From NCBI GenBank assembly GCA_900112915.1, contig FONK01000005.1, positions 58,926 to 122,925 on the forward strand: a DNA stretch of 64,000 bases, written 5' to 3'. Made by a program: the position numbers and the translations under genes. The stretch's first letter is position 1; each line of letters begins with the position of its first letter. Source of the DNA: Peptostreptococcaceae bacterium pGA-8. Its GTDB lineage: Bacteria > Bacillota > Clostridia > Peptostreptococcales > Anaerovoracaceae. This document shows positions 18,043-27,495 of the stretch, one piece after another. Under the pieces are notes generated by a model. It was not told where the DNA came from. It searched no databases and saw nothing but the letters and a program-made list of their open reading frames with translations.

Positions 18043-19047
18043 TTGTTAAATATATTACTATACTGGGGAACCGCTTTTGTTGGGTACATAATTGGCTATA
18101 AAACCAAAGAAAAATATATTAATATGAACCTATTAGATAAAATCCCTTTTGCGATAATTGGGATTTTAGTATTTACAATGGGAATGAGGATGGGCTCAAA
18201 TAAGGAGATTATAAGTAAGATTGGGAGTATCGGGTTAATAGCTCTGGTATTCACAGTCATTGTTATACTAGGTGGAGTCATTGCTGTTTCCATTCTCAGA
18301 AGACTTATAGGTCTGGACAAATATGGATATTTCCACAACAAAAATGTAATAAATTCAGAGGTCACTGCTGAAGTTGAGAAAATAGAAAAGTATGAGGAAG
18401 AAAGCCAAAATCACAACCATAGTACTTCCATTCTAATCGTTGTATCTGTACTCATAGGTTTAGCTGTCGGTTATTTTTATATAAGAAATGCTATGACTGA
18501 TCCGGATAAGTTTTATGATGTAACAAGCTTGATAATGACTGTAGTGCTTGTTATTTTACTAGGTGTAATTGGATTTACCTTGGGCAGGACAGGGGTTGTG
18601 GCAAAAAATCTAAAGCACATAGGGATAAAGGTTATTCTGGTACCTATTGTTGTAATAATAGGTACCACTATTGCAGCATTCCTGTGCGCTCTCATTCTTA
18701 AGATAAGTGCAAAAGAGTCTCTGGCAATTGCCTATGGCTTCGGATGGTATTCTTTTGCTCCGATAGCTATTGCAAATGCAGGCTATCACTTTGCCGGCGC
18801 TATTTCATTTTTGCATAATGTGTTTAGAGAAATGTTTGGACTTATTCTAATTCCAATTTTAGCAAATAAGATTGGGTATGTGGAAATAACAGCAATGCCG
18901 GGTGTTGCAGCTATGGATGTAGGTATGCCCATAATTGAAAAGGCCACAAGACCGGACATAATTGTCTATTCGTTTTTAATTGGACTGACAGAAGGCTTGA
19001 TAGTACCAATAATCGTGCCTCTGGCGTTAAATATTATAAACTTTTAA
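18043..19047 (+). CDS. LysO-family lysine exporter, copy 2
   Basis: 334 residues, a clear paralogue of the gene upstream: shared blocks include YIIGYK, TMGMRMGSNKEIISKIGSIG, SIAYGFGWYSFAP-type motif and MPGVAAMDVGMPIIEKATRPDI. It has about eight membrane segments and a hydrophilic insert near residues 105-125. The TTG at 18043 is eight bases after AAGGAGA and is preferred to the TTG at 18037. LysO proteins are monocistronic and single in most genomes known to me, so the tandem pair is unusual; the two could differ in substrate or form a heteromer. Confidence 0.8.
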   Translation: MLNILLYWGTAFVGYIIGYKTKEKYINMNLLDKIPFAIIGILVFTMGMRMGSNKEIISKIGSIGLIALVFTVIVILGGVIAVSILRRLIGLDKYGYFHNKNVINSEVTAEVEKIEKYEEESQNHNHSTSILIVVSVLIGLAVGYFYIRNAMTDPDKFYDVTSLIMTVVLVILLGVIGFTLGRTGVVAKNLKHIGIKVILVPIVVIIGTTIAAFLCALILKISAKESLAIAYGFGWYSFAPIAIANAGYHFAGAISFLHNVFREMFGLILIPILANKIGYVEITAMPGVAAMDVGMPIIEKATRPDIIVYSFLIGLTEGLIVPIIVPLALNIINF

Positions 19048-19115
19048 TACTAAAGTTCTAAGGCTGATAACAGCATAGGGAGTAAATCCTTCAAGGTAAT
19101 TACCTGGAAGGGCAA

Positions 19116-20396
19116 CTAGCCTTTTAAGGCGTCGTGCCTATACTGCTTTGGCGTTTTTCCGATTTCTTTGTTGAATACCTTTGTGAAATAGCTTTGGTCC
19201 TCAAATCCGGAAGCAAGGGAAATATCAAGTACGGAGAGATTTGTCTGGGTAAGCAAAGAACAAGCGTATTTGATCCTTGTTGAATTGAGATAATTGACAA
19301 AGGTTTGACCCATCTCTTGCTTAAACAATGTTGAAAAATAGGATGGATTCACATGTAATTCATCTTCAATTTCGTGGAGACCGATTTTTTCTTTAAACCT
19401 TGAATTTATAAATTTCAGCGCATTGATTATTATAGGCGAATTACCTTTATATACTGAAGAAATCATATTTGCACAGATTTTTTCGATTATTTTTTCAGAA
19501 GTACTTAATAAGTCGCTGTAAGATTCAAGCTCATTGATACTCAATATAATATCGAAGGTGTTGCCAGCCGAATCGTTGGATATATGCTCTTGTGTAGAGG
19601 TTCGTCTGGAGATTATTGCAAAAAGCCAAAGCAGCTTGGTTTTTATTGCAGGCAGATCGCCGGATTCCAACACTGAAACCTGTTTAATAAATTCTCGGAA
19701 TATGCTAATTGAATTAGGTATATTACCGAGATTTATTTCTTTAATTAAATTATGCTCCAATTCATAAGGGTACGAGATTTCCTCGTCCCTTTTTTTATAG
19801 TCCTTGATGTTGTCATACAAAGCACCCTGGTCACTGTATCTATTGCTCAGCTTTTCATAGGATTTGAATTCTCCGGTAGCAGATATAATGCAATTATAGA
19901 AAAGTAAAGCAATCTGATTGATTTCCTTGGGTGCATATATAGGCATAGACTTAATGATGTGAGGAAGAACAGCAATGGTTGAGCTTGGTAAATTATTTAG
20001 CTGGATGAACTTTTTTGTGGTGCTTTCTCTTAAGTTTCCCATTACAATCGGTCCGGCAATGAAGCAGCCCAGAGCTTTCCCATCAACAAGAAGGGTAGTT
20101 GCAAAATGAGCCAAGCCGGCCCTGCACAAAAAAACATAGGGCTCTCCAAGTCTTGCAGCGAAGGAAATAGACGATGCAAGATTTTCTCTACAGACGCTTC
20201 CCGGCTTGTTATATACATCAAATATATTGCAAATCTTTTGATCTGCATTGAATTCTTTCACAATCGCATTATCGTTATTGTAAAAAGTCACAGGGATATT
20301 AGTGATATTTGAAAATGCCTCAATGGAGGCGGATAGATATTCAGAAAGATTTTCGCCGGAAGGTTTTTCAAGCTTTGGAATTATATAATTTTGCAT
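19116..20396 (-). CDS. PocR-AraC family transcriptional regulator
   Basis: 426 residues. The N-terminal about 170 residues contain the PocR sensor domain (IPVTFYNN...CRENLASSISFAARLGEPYVFLCRAGLAHF...GCFIAGPIV) with conserved cysteines, a domain that binds small hydrophobic or one-carbon compounds. The C-terminal 100 residues are an AraC double helix-turn-helix (HEIEDELHVNPSYFSTLFKQEMG... DISLASGFEDQSYFTKVFNKEIGKTPKQYR). PocR-AraC activators often neighbour corrinoid methyltransferase genes, and this one diverges from the island, so it is the best candidate for switching on methylamine use and perhaps pyrrolysine decoding. It ends in TAG; readthrough would add about 21 residues to another TAG. 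Confidence 0.88.
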   Translation of the reverse strand: MQNYIIPKLEKPSGENLSEYLSASIEAFSNITNIPVTFYNNDNAIVKEFNADQKICNIFDVYNKPGSVCRENLASSISFAARLGEPYVFLCRAGLAHFATTLLVDGKALGCFIAGPIVMGNLRESTTKKFIQLNNLPSSTIAVLPHIIKSMPIYAPKEINQIALLFYNCIISATGEFKSYEKLSNRYSDQGALYDNIKDYKKRDEEISYPYELEHNLIKEINLGNIPNSISIFREFIKQVSVLESGDLPAIKTKLLWLFAIISRRTSTQEHISNDSAGNTFDIILSINELESYSDLLSTSEKIIEKICANMISSVYKGNSPIIINALKFINSRFKEKIGLHEIEDELHVNPSYFSTLFKQEMGQTFVNYLNSTRIKYACSLLTQTNLSVLDISLASGFEDQSYFTKVFNKEIGKTPKQYRHDALKG

Positions 20397-20507
20397 AGAT
20401 TTATTTTCCTCCTAATGTGATTATAAAATTTTTTAGAAAAATAATAAAAATTGTACATGCATTATAATACATTATAGGTGATAATACAATAAATTATACC
20501 AAGAATA

Positions 20508-20536
20508 TTGTTATATTCATTTTTAAATCATATACA
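20508..20536 (+). promoter_or_regulatory. Promoter of the CCA-like gene
   Basis: TTGTTA (20508-20513), a 17-nt spacer and TATACA (20531-20536). It lies in the divergent region shared with the PocR-AraC gene, an AT-rich stretch with no other clear element. Confidence 0.55.
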
Positions 20537-20556
20537 CTATTTATCGAGGTATGGAT

Positions 20557-21438
20557 ATGTTAAATGAGAAGCTAATTTGCGATTCGATGCATAACAGTGA
20601 AAAATTTAAGGTGTGTTCACCGGAGGAACAATTGATGGCACTGGTCTATGGCATAGTGAACAACGGGCAGATTAAGCAAAGCAATCTGGACATCTGGAAC
20701 GAAAGAAAGCCTTTGTATAATCAATCTATAGATGCAGCAATTAAAATCAATTCATTAAAGCATATTGTCTGTTCAAGCCATGCTTCAAGGGATTTGAAAG
20801 CTCTGATAGACCATGGAATATTTGAATTCTGCATGAAGGAATATTTCCCGTTAAGTAGAATTTCTAAAAGGGATTTGGCAGATATCAGTAAGAATATTTC
20901 CCTATCTTCAAACAACCCGAACATTAGAATTGCAATAATTCTATTCCCTTTCGGCTATGCTAAGGCAGAGGCGATATTTAATAAATGCACCTTAAAGGGA
21001 GTAGATAAGGATAAGATTTTATTTGCCATAAAGCACTTTGACGAGTATTTGATGATTAAACAGCCCCATCTGCTAAAAAACTTCATTTATGCATTTGGGT
21101 GGGATAATTTTACATTTATGGACTCATTTTCATCTGAAATTATCAAGGTAATTGACATTCCGGAGTACAAGCATAAAACCAAAACCTTCCTTCTTGAAGA
21201 GATTGAAAGAAGGGGAGAGCCGATCTTTGTTGAGGATATGGAAATCAATAGAGCCGATTTAATAGAATTGGGCGTCGGCAGTGATGATGTAGAGGAGATA
21301 TTAGCGGACATTCTGCACCATTTGCATAAATATCCTAAAGATAACAAAAAAGAGATATTGAAATCCATGGCAAATAAAATGAACAAAAGCATTTTATACA
21401 GATTTTGTATAAAAAAAGGCATATTAAAAATGAAATAG
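20557..21438 (+). CDS. Headless CCA-adding-enzyme-like protein
   Basis: 293 residues. The C-terminal part resembles the tail domain of bacterial CCA tRNA nucleotidyltransferases: FLLEEIERRGEPIFVEDMEINRADLIELGVGSDDVEEILADILHHL follows the pattern in which these enzymes have ...GEP...DL.I.G.DL..LG...G..IG..L..L. Earlier segments (LKALIDHGIFEF, an HD-region-like helical stretch) also recall the neck and body domains. The catalytic head with the GGxVRD and DxD motifs is missing, so it cannot add CCA by itself. It sits between the regulator and mttC, transcribed toward the island. A role as a tRNA-elbow-binding factor, perhaps for tRNA-Pyl, is speculation. I chose ATG 20557 for its spacing to GAGG. 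It ends in TAG. Confidence 0.5.
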   Translation: MLNEKLICDSMHNSEKFKVCSPEEQLMALVYGIVNNGQIKQSNLDIWNERKPLYNQSIDAAIKINSLKHIVCSSHASRDLKALIDHGIFEFCMKEYFPLSRISKRDLADISKNISLSSNNPNIRIAIILFPFGYAKAEAIFNKCTLKGVDKDKILFAIKHFDEYLMIKQPHLLKNFIYAFGWDNFTFMDSFSSEIIKVIDIPEYKHKTKTFLLEEIERRGEPIFVEDMEINRADLIELGVGSDDVEEILADILHHLHKYPKDNKKEILKSMANKMNKSILYRFCIKKGILKMK

Positions 21439-21592
21439 GGGTATCGGATAAGTAAAAATATTACCAAATAATCTATAAGAACTAATATATTACTCATCCA
21501 AACCATAATAGTATTTAAAGTATAGAATATTTATAAGTTTATCGCTATTAAATGGCTACTGGAAGGCGATAAAAAGAATGGAGGTATCATTT

Positions 21593-22240
21593 ATGAGTAA
21601 GGAAGCAATACTGGAAGCTGCAAAACAGTCAATTATTGAGGCAGATGAAGATGCAGCTATGGAAGCTTTAGCACAGGCGGAAGAAGAGGGGCTGGATTAT
21701 GTTGAGCTTCTGAGCAACGGTTACAGTGCAGGTATGAAGGTTTTAGGAGATCAGTTCGGCATGGGAGAAATTTTCTTACCTGAGCTTATTTTCGCAACAG
21801 AAGTTATGAAGCTTGCAAGCAGTGAGATTGAAAAGAAGATGGGCACCGTAGATGTTAAATCAAAGGGAACTCTAATTATCGGAACCGTTGAAGGTGATGT
21901 TCATGATATCGGAAAAGGGATTGTTGCTTCCCTTGTTAAGACCAACGGTATAGAGGTTCATGACCTGGGCAGGGAAGTTCCGGCGCAGAAGTTCGTCGAT
22001 GCGGCCATTGAGTATAATGCAGACTTCGTTGGAAGCAGTGCATTATTAACAACAACAATGACTGTGCAGAAGGAAATCGAAGAAAAGCTGAAGGAAGCCG
22101 GGCTTCGTGAAAAAGTAAAAACTATGGTTGGCGGAGCTCCGGTGACTAAGAGATGGGCAGATAAAATCGGTGCAGATGCATATTGTGAAGATGCTACAGA
22201 TACTGTAAACTTTATAATGGATTGGGTTAATAATCTCTAA
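21593..22240 (+). CDS. mttC: Trimethylamine-specific corrinoid protein
   Basis: 215 residues. An N-terminal helical cap domain (to about 85) precedes a B12-binding Rossmann domain with the base-off motif GDVHDIGKG (DxHxxG; the His ligates cobalt), then SALLTTTM and GGAPVTKRWADKIGAD. It accepts the methyl group from the amine methyltransferase and passes it on. I name it mttC because mttB follows 21 bases downstream; exchange of roles with the second corrinoid protein at 26807 is possible. The ATG at 21593 is preferred over 21578, which would overlap the GGAGG site (21580-21584). Confidence 0.88.
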   Translation: MSKEAILEAAKQSIIEADEDAAMEALAQAEEEGLDYVELLSNGYSAGMKVLGDQFGMGEIFLPELIFATEVMKLASSEIEKKMGTVDVKSKGTLIIGTVEGDVHDIGKGIVASLVKTNGIEVHDLGREVPAQKFVDAAIEYNADFVGSSALLTTTMTVQKEIEEKLKEAGLREKVKTMVGGAPVTKRWADKIGADAYCEDATDTVNFIMDWVNNL

Positions 22241-22261
22241 GCCAGGATAGGAGGTAACAGC

Positions 22262-23749
22262 ATGTCTAAGTTTAGATATGAGGATGATATTCATGGTTAT
22301 TGTATTTTGCGGAACGAAGATTTAGATGCATTACATGAAGCAACTCTGCAGCTGATGGAAGAATACGGACTACAGATTCATGGAAAGGAAGCCCTTGATA
22401 TCCTCGCAGGTGCAGGCTGTGAAGTAGACTATGATACGGATAGAGTCAAGTTCCCAAGGAATTTGGTTAATGATGCAATTGAATCATGTCCGGAGGAATA
22501 TACTCTATGCGGAAGAAATCCTAAGAATGATACTGTAATAGGTGGAAAAAGAGTCGCATATAAGAATTTCGGTACAGGTGTTTTCATACTGGATCCTTAT
22601 ACCGGGGAAAGAAGAGAATCAACTAAGGAAGATTTAGGCAATGTTGCAAGATTTTGCGACTATATGGAGGCTTGCAATGTTTTTTCCATAGCAGTAACAG
22701 CCGGTGATGTTAATCAGAAAGTGAGATCATTACACGAAGCGGAGGTTGTATTCAATAATCTGACAAAGAATTTTGCTCACGACCTTGAAGGAGTAAAAAA
22801 TACACAAAGATTTATTGATATGGCGGCTGCTATCCAAGGCGGATATGATAAATTAAGGGAAAGACCTATTATTACGATGGGAGCATGCCCTAACAGCCCT
22901 TTGGAAATAAATGAGAATGAAACAAGTATTATAAAATTATCTGCAGAGCATGGCCTGCCTATTGACATACTTTCAATGGGGCTATGTGGAGGAACAACTC
23001 CTGTAACCTTAGCAGGAACACTTGTTACAACCAATGCGGAAATTTTGGGAGGAATTGTGCTCGCCCAGATTGTAAATAAGGGGAACCCTATTTTGTACGG
23101 TACCTCCACAACAATTATGGATATGAAAACAGCGCAGTCTCCTGTAGGAGCTCCGGAGCACGCTATGTGTGGAGCTGCCGTAGGCCAAATAGGACATTAT
23201 TATGGAATTCCTACAAATGTAGGCGGAACATAGGGTGACAGTAAGTGTTTAGACGAACAGCTTGGACATGAAAAAACTATGACCTCTATGTTACCGGCCT
23301 TGACGGGAAGTAATGTTATATATGGCATGGGTATGTTGGAAATGGGTATGACGATGAGTTATGAACAGCTTCTAATCGACCAGGAAATCGTTAAAATGAC
23401 AAGGAGAATTTTACACGGTATTCCTGTAAATAAGGAGACGATAGCTCTGGATGTAATCAAAGCAGTAGGACCTGCCGGAAATTATTTGTCACAGAGACAT
23501 ACTCTAAAGTATATGCGACAGGAAAGCTCCACCACGGAGTTAATCAACAGACGTATGCGTGAGAACTGGGAAGCAAATGGATCAAAGGACATTTCACAGG
23601 TAGCTCGTGAAAAGGCTATCGATGTTCTGGAAAATTACAAGGTTGATCCGCTATCGGATGATGTTAAAAAAATCATTCATGACATTGTTGAAGAAGGAGA
23701 AGCTGAAGCAGAAGAGATGAGAAAGTTTAAAGAAGCTCATACTTTGTAA
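22262..23749 (+). CDS. mttB: Trimethylamine methyltransferase MttB with pyrrolysine
   Basis: 495 residues when the TAG at 23231-23233 is read as pyrrolysine (residue 324). The frame is open on both sides with no other stop, and the protein context NVGGT-O-GDSK is the conserved active-site context of MttB, where archaeal enzymes of the same total length carry Pyl near residue 334. MttB transfers one methyl from trimethylamine to the Co(I) corrinoid protein, leaving dimethylamine; Pyl holds the substrate. MttB-family proteins lacking Pyl act on quaternary amines such as glycine betaine, so the TAG argues for true trimethylamine use. GGAGG lies before the ATG. Upstream is mttC, downstream mtbB. 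Confidence 0.95.
23231..23233 (+). other. In-frame TAG read as pyrrolysine in mttB
   Basis: The amber codon lies in GGT-O-GDSK with 171 further sense codons to the TAA at 23747-23749. A pylT gene and all pyl genes follow in the same direction. Confidence 0.95.
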
Positions 23750-23793
23750 GGCATTCACTTTGATTATGACATTATAAAAAGAAAGGGAAACTC

Positions 23794-25194
23794 ATGGACG
23801 AGAAAAAGTATTTTACAAGAATGGGTGATGGCTCTATTGTCTATATGACGGAAACGGAAATTCGTGCTGACATCGAAGAGGGTGTTGCAGATGCTGTTTT
23901 AAGAGGCAAAATTGATCCTATTACTGAAGAGGAGAAGGAACATCTATATAAGATTGTTACTGCTCCCGGAAGTATCGTAGGTGTTGAGCCGGGAAAACAG
24001 GTTGTATTGACCAATGATTCCGGTGCCTACAAAATTAATGTAAAGAGTCAGATTCCAATTCCAAAGGAAATGGAAACACTTATTTATGAAAGATGTTTAG
24101 GCTGTGATTCTGTAGATGTCGGAAACACCGACTACAACTATAAGACTGCCAAGGGAGTAGCTAAGCGTGAAGCGAGTGCCCTTAAACAGGCGTTGAATGT
24201 TACAACTATGCCTCTATTCTACGGAGCTATGACAAACCTGGGCTTTTATACAAAGCCGGATGGTCCTGTAGATAACTGGGCTGTATTGCTTCCGGATGGC
24301 AAAATCAAAGAAGCGATGGCAGCTCAAGAAGAAGCTGTAGAGCATGCAGTTAGAGATGTTGTTTTCGTAGCTGAGCAGATGTATGATGTGGGAGCTGACG
24401 GATTTCAGCTTGATACATCAGGAGCCGCAGGTGATGCGGACTTCCTTGCAGCTTTAAGAGCTTGTGAAGAAATAACAAAAAAATTCCCGGGTATGGGTGT
24501 TGAAATTGGTATGGCAGGAGAGTTTGTACTTGGCATGCATGGCCGTCTAAAGTATGATGGAAAGCGTTTAGCAGGACTTTATCCTCATGATCAGGTTAAG
24601 CTTGCTGAAAAGGCAGGAGCAAGCATCTTCGGGGCAGTTGTTAATACAAACTGCAACAAGTCATTTCCGTGGAATATTGCAAGAGTTTGTACATTTATCA
24701 AAGCTTGTACAAATGTTGCAAAAATTCCGGTTCACGCTAATGTGGGAATGGGTGTGTGTGGTGTCCCTATGGTAGAAATGATGCCAAGTGACATGATATC
24801 GAGAGCAGACAAGGCTCTCGTAGAAATCGGCAAAATAGACGGGTTCTAGGCAGGCGTAGGTGATCCTTTAGGGGAAGAAGCAACACATGCGATTGCCGCA
24901 GGTATGGGCGGTGTGCGTACTGCCGGAGATCTGGTTTTACGTATGCAGCTGGCAAAGAAAATGAAAATAACCGAGGCAAAAGAATATGTTGCAGCGAAAT
25001 TAGGTGTTACTCTTGAAGAACTCCACGACGTAGTTACAATGACCGAGCTCAGGGAAGATAGAGGTCTGGGACTGGCACATGTGGAGCCTTGCGCAGAAGA
25101 GAACAACGGAATAGCGGCAAAGTTTAGAATTGCAAAAGCACTTGACATAGAAATTAATTCAGTAGAACGCTTTAAAGAAAGGGCAGGTATGTAA
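23794..25194 (+). CDS. mtbB: Dimethylamine methyltransferase MtbB with pyrrolysine
   Basis: 466 residues when the TAG at 24847-24849 is read as pyrrolysine (residue 352). The N-terminus TRMGDGSIVYMTETEIRADIEEG, the PLFYGAMTNLGFY and EAGMAGE-like VEIGMAGEFVLGMHG segments, and the active-site context GKIDGF-O-AGVGDPLG match MtbB; archaeal MtbB has 467 residues with Pyl near 356. It demethylates dimethylamine to monomethylamine, methylating its corrinoid partner. MtmB, the monomethylamine enzyme, carries Pyl near residue 202 and has another context, so it is excluded. It follows mttB by 44 bases; an AAAGGGA site precedes the ATG. Confidence 0.95.
24847..24849 (+). other. In-frame TAG read as pyrrolysine in mtbB
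   Basis: The amber codon is followed by GCA GGC GTA GGT GAT (AGVGD) and 114 further sense codons to the TAA at 25192-25194. Confidence 0.95.
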
Positions 25195-25240
25195 TCTATT
25201 ACTATTAATTTGGTAATACCTGACTACGGAGGATTAAAAA

Positions 25241-26725
25241 ATGGGTAGAAAGATTCCGTTATGGCAAATCTTACTTGTGCTACTTGTAATGATTGCCTCA
25301 TTAATGTATACGATTATCGTTGTAGAAGGCTATATGCATTGTGTTCTGATATTGTGTGCGGCATTCGCTGCAATCATAGCTATTATTAATGGCTATAAAT
25401 GGGACTATTTAGAAAAAGGCATATTGAGAAATATCAATGCCTCTATGCAGGCCTTATTGATTTTATTAGTTGTTGGTATGCTAATCGGCACATGGATTGC
25501 CGGTGGCATTATACAGACCATGATTTATTACGGTCTTCAAATTATTAACCCAAAAATATTTTTAATTGCAGCGTGTCTGTTGAGCGCTGTTGTATCTCTA
25601 GCTACAGGTTCTTCATGGACTACGGCAGGAACTGTTGGAATTGCACTAATCGGTATCGGTACAGCTCTTGATATTAACCTTGGTATGACTGCAGGTGCAA
25701 TTATATCGGGTGCATATTTTGGAGATAAAATGTCACCTTTATCAGACTCAACCAACCTTGCGCCGGCTATGGCGGGGGATACATTATTCGAGCATATAAG
25801 GCACATGGTATACACTGTTACTCCATCTCTTGTAATTGCTTTAATCATATATGGAGTTTTAGGCATGAGATATGGTGGTAAGAGTGCAGACCTATCATCC
25901 GTTACAGATTTAATGGCTGGATTGAAGGCAAATTTCTTCATTTCGCCTATTTTGTTAGTGCCACCGCTAATGGTAATTTTGATGATTGTATTCAAATTAC
26001 CGGCAATACCGGGCTTACTTGGCGGATCACTTATGGGAGTGGTTTGTGCAGTAGCATTCCAGGGAGGTTCCATTGGAGAGCTTGTAGGTATAACTATGTA
26101 TCAAGGTTATACTAGTAAAACAGGAATAGAGTTTATAGACCAGCTTCTTACCAGAGGCGGATTATCATCCATGTTCTATTCAGCAGTTCTTGTACTTTCT
26201 GCAATGTGCTTAGCAGGAGTTTTAGAAGCTTCAGATATGCTTAATGTGCTTTGCGAAAAGCTGTTAAAATTTGCAAAATCAAGAGGATCATTGGTATTAT
26301 TAACTATAGCTACATGTATCGTTATTAACATACTATGTGCGGATCAGTATGTTTCAATAGTTCTTCCCGGCAGAATGTACAAGCAGGAGTTTGAGGATAG
26401 AAGACTTAAGAGAAAAAATCTTTCAAGAATATTGGAAGATGCAGGAACCATGACATCCGGACTAATTCCTTGGACAACCTGCGGCGCTTACATGACTACA
26501 ACCTTGGGAGTAGGTCCTTGGGGAGCAGGCGGATATGCTAAATACGCATTCTTGAATTTATTAAATCCATTGGTATCACTCTTCTATGGAATTACCGGCA
26601 TCACTATGGAAAAAATGTCTGAAGAAGAATATCAACAGATTCTCCATGAGCGTGAAAAAGCAAAAGAAGAAGAGCTGGCTGCAGTGCACATGAACGATGG
26701 TGAAGCAGTGCATATAATTACATAA
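25241..26725 (+). CDS. NhaC-family transporter
   Basis: 494 residues with about 12 membrane segments. LLVVGMLIGTWIAGGIIQTMIYYGLQ, SSWTTAGTVGIALIGIG and GAYFGDKMSPLSDSTNLAPA are typical of the NhaC Na+/H+ antiporter family. Sited between mtbB and the second corrinoid gene in the same direction, it probably serves this pathway, either importing methylamines or handling the proton and sodium balance of methylammonium uptake. Substrate cannot be assigned from sequence. The C-terminal tail is hydrophilic and Glu-rich. Confidence 0.85.
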   Translation: MGRKIPLWQILLVLLVMIASLMYTIIVVEGYMHCVLILCAAFAAIIAIINGYKWDYLEKGILRNINASMQALLILLVVGMLIGTWIAGGIIQTMIYYGLQIINPKIFLIAACLLSAVVSLATGSSWTTAGTVGIALIGIGTALDINLGMTAGAIISGAYFGDKMSPLSDSTNLAPAMAGDTLFEHIRHMVYTVTPSLVIALIIYGVLGMRYGGKSADLSSVTDLMAGLKANFFISPILLVPPLMVILMIVFKLPAIPGLLGGSLMGVVCAVAFQGGSIGELVGITMYQGYTSKTGIEFIDQLLTRGGLSSMFYSAVLVLSAMCLAGVLEASDMLNVLCEKLLKFAKSRGSLVLLTIATCIVINILCADQYVSIVLPGRMYKQEFEDRRLKRKNLSRILEDAGTMTSGLIPWTTCGAYMTTTLGVGPWGAGGYAKYAFLNLLNPLVSLFYGITGITMEKMSEEEYQQILHEREKAKEEELAAVHMNDGEAVHIIT

Positions 26726-26806
26726 TTATTTGTCTAAAGTAATATTATACTGGAAAGATTAACAGAAATAGTATAAAATAAAAGGAGGTGGCGGAAGGAG
26801 GACGTT

Positions 26807-27484
26807 TTGAATAGCACTACTCTATTTGAAAAAGCTAAATATGCTATACTGAACTCAGATGAGGAGCTGGCATTGGCCATTGTTGAGGAAGCGGCGGAGA
26901 AAGGCGTGGACTTGCTGACCTTGCTGATAGAAGGCTTTAGTAAGGGTAATGACGAGTTGGGAGAAATTTTCGAACGAGGGGTAATTTCTCTACCGGAGCT
27001 TATGTATGCAGCTGATATTATGCGAGACATTACAGAACATATTTTGAGCAGGCTTGGCAAGTCAGAAGAAGAAAAAGCATTATTTACCAGAAAAGGTACG
27101 ATCCTTATGGCTACAGTAGCAGGTGACATTCATGACATCGGAAAAGGAATTGTTGCTTCAACCCTTAGAAATTCCGGTTACCAGGTTATAGATCTGGGCT
27201 GTGAGGTCCCTGTTGATGAAATAATTAAACGGGCCGAGGAGTACGATGTTGACATTATTGCTACCAGCGCCTTGTTAACATCGACGATGAGTGAGCAAAA
27301 AAAATTAGAGATAGAACTGGTCAAACGTAAGCTGAAAGAAAAGTATTTCACAATGGTAGGCGGAGCCCCTTGCACTAAGAGATGGGCTGATAAAATCGGC
27401 GCAGGTGCATATAGCTCTGATGCAATAGATGCTGTTAAAGTAGTCAATGAATATATTAATAGTAAAACCGAGAAAAAGGAATGA
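26807..27484 (+). CDS. mtbC: Second methylamine corrinoid protein (probably dimethylamine-specific)
   Basis: 225 residues, paralogous to the protein at 21593: helical cap, then GDIHDIGKG (cobalt-ligand His), SALLTSTM and GGAPCTKRWADKIGAGAY. The start is TTG at 26807, with GGAGG at 26797-26801; no ATG or GTG in frame is better placed. One corrinoid protein per amine is usual in methanogens, so this is likely the MtbB partner, though it is four genes away from mttB and the pairings could be shared. A 15-bp hairpin follows the stop codon. Confidence 0.82.
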   Translation: MNSTTLFEKAKYAILNSDEELALAIVEEAAEKGVDLLTLLIEGFSKGNDELGEIFERGVISLPELMYAADIMRDITEHILSRLGKSEEEKALFTRKGTILMATVAGDIHDIGKGIVASTLRNSGYQVIDLGCEVPVDEIIKRAEEYDVDIIATSALLTSTMSEQKKLEIELVKRKLKEKYFTMVGGAPCTKRWADKIGAGAYSSDAIDAVKVVNEYINSKTEKKE

Positions 27485-27495
27485 ATTGACTAAGT

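Noticed and set aside
19050..19115. CCTTCAAGGTAATTACCTGGAAGG-like hairpin as a terminator (sequence partly mismatched)
   Set aside because: It has a mismatch in the stem and no T run on either strand, so I did not list it as a terminator.
23231..23233. Reading mttB as two genes or a pseudogene
   Set aside because: The frame is the same on both sides, the amber codon lies at the conserved Pyl site, and a full pyl system is present.
22262..23749. Glycine betaine-type (non-Pyl) MttB homologue
   Set aside because: Non-Pyl members lack the amber codon at this site; here it is present.
24847..24849. Assigning 23794-25194 as monomethylamine methyltransferase mtmB
   Set aside because: The TAG is at codon 352 with MtbB context; MtmB has Pyl near codon 202.
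26789..26815. Nine-codon leader ORF from GTG 26789 ending in TAG
   Set aside because: The GTG touches its only ribosome-binding site, and the second GGAGG serves TTG 26807.
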